A DNA stretch of 6,060 bases, from contig JAADHT010000274.1 in the NCBI GenBank assembly GCA_013151705.1, forward strand, positions 1-6,060. Direction: 5' to 3'. How positions within the stretch are numbered: position 1 is the first letter of the stretch; each line of letters opens with the position of its first letter. Of the stretch, positions 5,068 through 6,060 are shown in pieces. A program made the position numbers and the translations under genes. This DNA is from Kiritimatiellota bacterium. Its GTDB lineage: Bacteria; Verrucomicrobiota; Lentisphaeria; Victivallales; JAADHT01. The notes under the pieces were generated by a model, which saw nothing but the letters and a program-made list of their open reading frames with translations, was not told the origin of the DNA and ran no database searches.

Positions 5068-5985
5068 ATGCTTGTCATTAAACGATTGTTATCCGACAAA
5101 ACCGCGTTGTTCGCGGCCGTCGCTCTCGCCGTCTATCTCATCGCCGGAGCGGGAGGCGAACTCTATTCCATCTACTGCGGAGTCACCAACATCGTTCCAA
5201 TATACAAAACCGGAGACATGAGCGACGCGTACTCGCCACCTTCGAGAAAACACATCCTGGGAACGGACTACCGCGGCAGAGATGTCTTCTGGAAGGCGTT
5301 TTTCGGTATCAGGACGGCCCTGAAGGTGGGAATCATAGGCTCCTTGTTCGCCGCTATCATCGGAACCGCCCTCGGTGTGGCCGCCGGATATTTCGGGGGA
5401 CGGATAGATGATTTCGTGGTCTGGATTTACAGCGTATTCGCCTCGGTGCCCACTCTTCTTTTCATTCTCGCATTCGCTCTGTTGCTTCGAAAAGGCTTTC
5501 TAACGCCGTCGCTGGCGCGGGTGTTCAATGGCTTTTCAAGCGTGTTGCACACCGATCCCGGCATGCTGGCGCTCTATTTGGGCATCGGTTTGACCGGCTG
5601 GGTGAGCCTCTGCCGCGTGGCCCGGTCGGAGGGAATGCGCCTGCGCGAGAGAGCGTACGTCCAAGCGGCGAAAAACCTGGGATTCGGCCCCGTTCGAATC
5701 ATATTGAGGCACATTCTTCCGAATCTCTTTCATATCGTCATAATCTATTTCACAATGAGATTCGCGTACGCCGTTATGACGGAGGTGATCGTAAGCTATC
5801 TCGGAATGGGAGTGCAGTTGGAGCCGAGCTGGGGTGTGATGATAGCGGATGGACAGCAACGATTGTGGCGCGGAGTATGGTGGGAGATCGCCGCGGCGAC
5901 CGGCTTTATGTTCTTTCTCGTCCTCTCCCTGCATGTTCTCGGGGATTTCCTACGCGACGTCCTGGACCCGAAACTTCGAATCTGA
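5068..5985 (+). CDS. ABC transporter permease, OppC/DppC type
   Basis: The 305-residue inner-membrane protein belongs to the dipeptide/oligopeptide/nickel importer permeases. The N-terminal helix (about 11-28) is followed by the family motif PSRKHILGTDYRGRDVF (58-74). The transmembrane domain then has hydrophobic segments at about 86-107, 116-141, 165-181, 219-246 and 272-292. The EAA-type loop that docks on the ATPase is YVQAAKNLGF with ILRHILPN (197-219). SWGVMIADG (254-262) and the ending GDFLRDVLDPKLR (292-304) are typical of OppC and DppC. Length is normal and no residue of note is missing. AGGA (5053-5056) lies 11 bases before ATG 5068. The partner OppB-type permease, the ATPases and the binding protein are not in the window; the gene before it is the unrelated AI-2E protein. 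Substrate is not predictable; peptides or oligosaccharides are both plausible. Confidence 0.92.
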   Translation: MLVIKRLLSDKTALFAAVALAVYLIAGAGGELYSIYCGVTNIVPIYKTGDMSDAYSPPSRKHILGTDYRGRDVFWKAFFGIRTALKVGIIGSLFAAIIGTALGVAAGYFGGRIDDFVVWIYSVFASVPTLLFILAFALLLRKGFLTPSLARVFNGFSSVLHTDPGMLALYLGIGLTGWVSLCRVARSEGMRLRERAYVQAAKNLGFGPVRIILRHILPNLFHIVIIYFTMRFAYAVMTEVIVSYLGMGVQLEPSWGVMIADGQQRLWRGVWWEIAAATGFMFFLVLSLHVLGDFLRDVLDPKLRI

Positions 5986-6060
5986 ATCCGTTCCACGAAG
6001 AACTACGAGACAAAACGAACTCAGTTTTGAGTTTATTGATGATGGAGGAAGCAGGCGACG

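Noticed and set aside
6018..6033. Hairpin AACTCA-4-TGAGTT after the permease gene as a terminator
   Set aside because: Only six mostly AT-rich pairs and no T-run follows; too weak to call.
6039..6060. Possible next gene start (ATGATGGAGGAA) at the right edge
   Set aside because: Only seven codons are visible and the GGAGGA could equally be a ribosome binding site for a start beyond the window.

Overview
The window looks like a chromosomal piece of a bacterium from the PVC group, most likely Lentisphaerota or a relative. This is an inference from content: a sulfatase end, a LacI-type regulator and a heparinase II/III-like piece side by side, a metX/metW pair, and intergenic spacers built from GC-rich palindromic repeats. 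No rRNA, tRNA, CRISPR array, insertion sequence or phage gene is visible.

Bases 1-1113 are a graveyard of a polysaccharide-degradation locus on the + strand. In order they hold the last 33 codons of a sulfatase (stop at 102-104), an unidentified protein-like stretch (105-280), a broken LacI-family regulator (281 to about 657) and a broken heparinase II/III-like gene (about 658 to 1110). The regulator and the heparinase carry frameshifts and internal deletions, and their remains are partly fused in one open frame (496-804) that is probably not a real gene.

Bases 1114-3534 are a minus-strand cluster that reads, in transcription order, a small secreted Lys-rich protein (3534-3127), metX (3130-1991) and metW (1761-1114). 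The small gene and metX overlap by four bases (GTGA), so metX is probably translated by coupling. MetX and MetW act together in the acylation of homoserine, the first committed step of methionine synthesis. A 229-bp spacer filled by a palindromic repeat lies between metX and metW.

Bases 3535-3814 are a divergent promoter region. To its right, on the + strand, lie a complete AI-2E/PerM family membrane protein gene (3815-4876), a 191-bp spacer holding the second, inverted copy of the palindromic repeat plus two further hairpins, and a complete OppC/DppC-type ABC transporter permease gene (5068-5985) whose partner permease is not in the window.

I see no convincing new defence, mobile or regulatory system. 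The best leads are the secreted basic protein coupled to metX, the shared spacer repeats, and the layered decay of the regulator/heparinase region.
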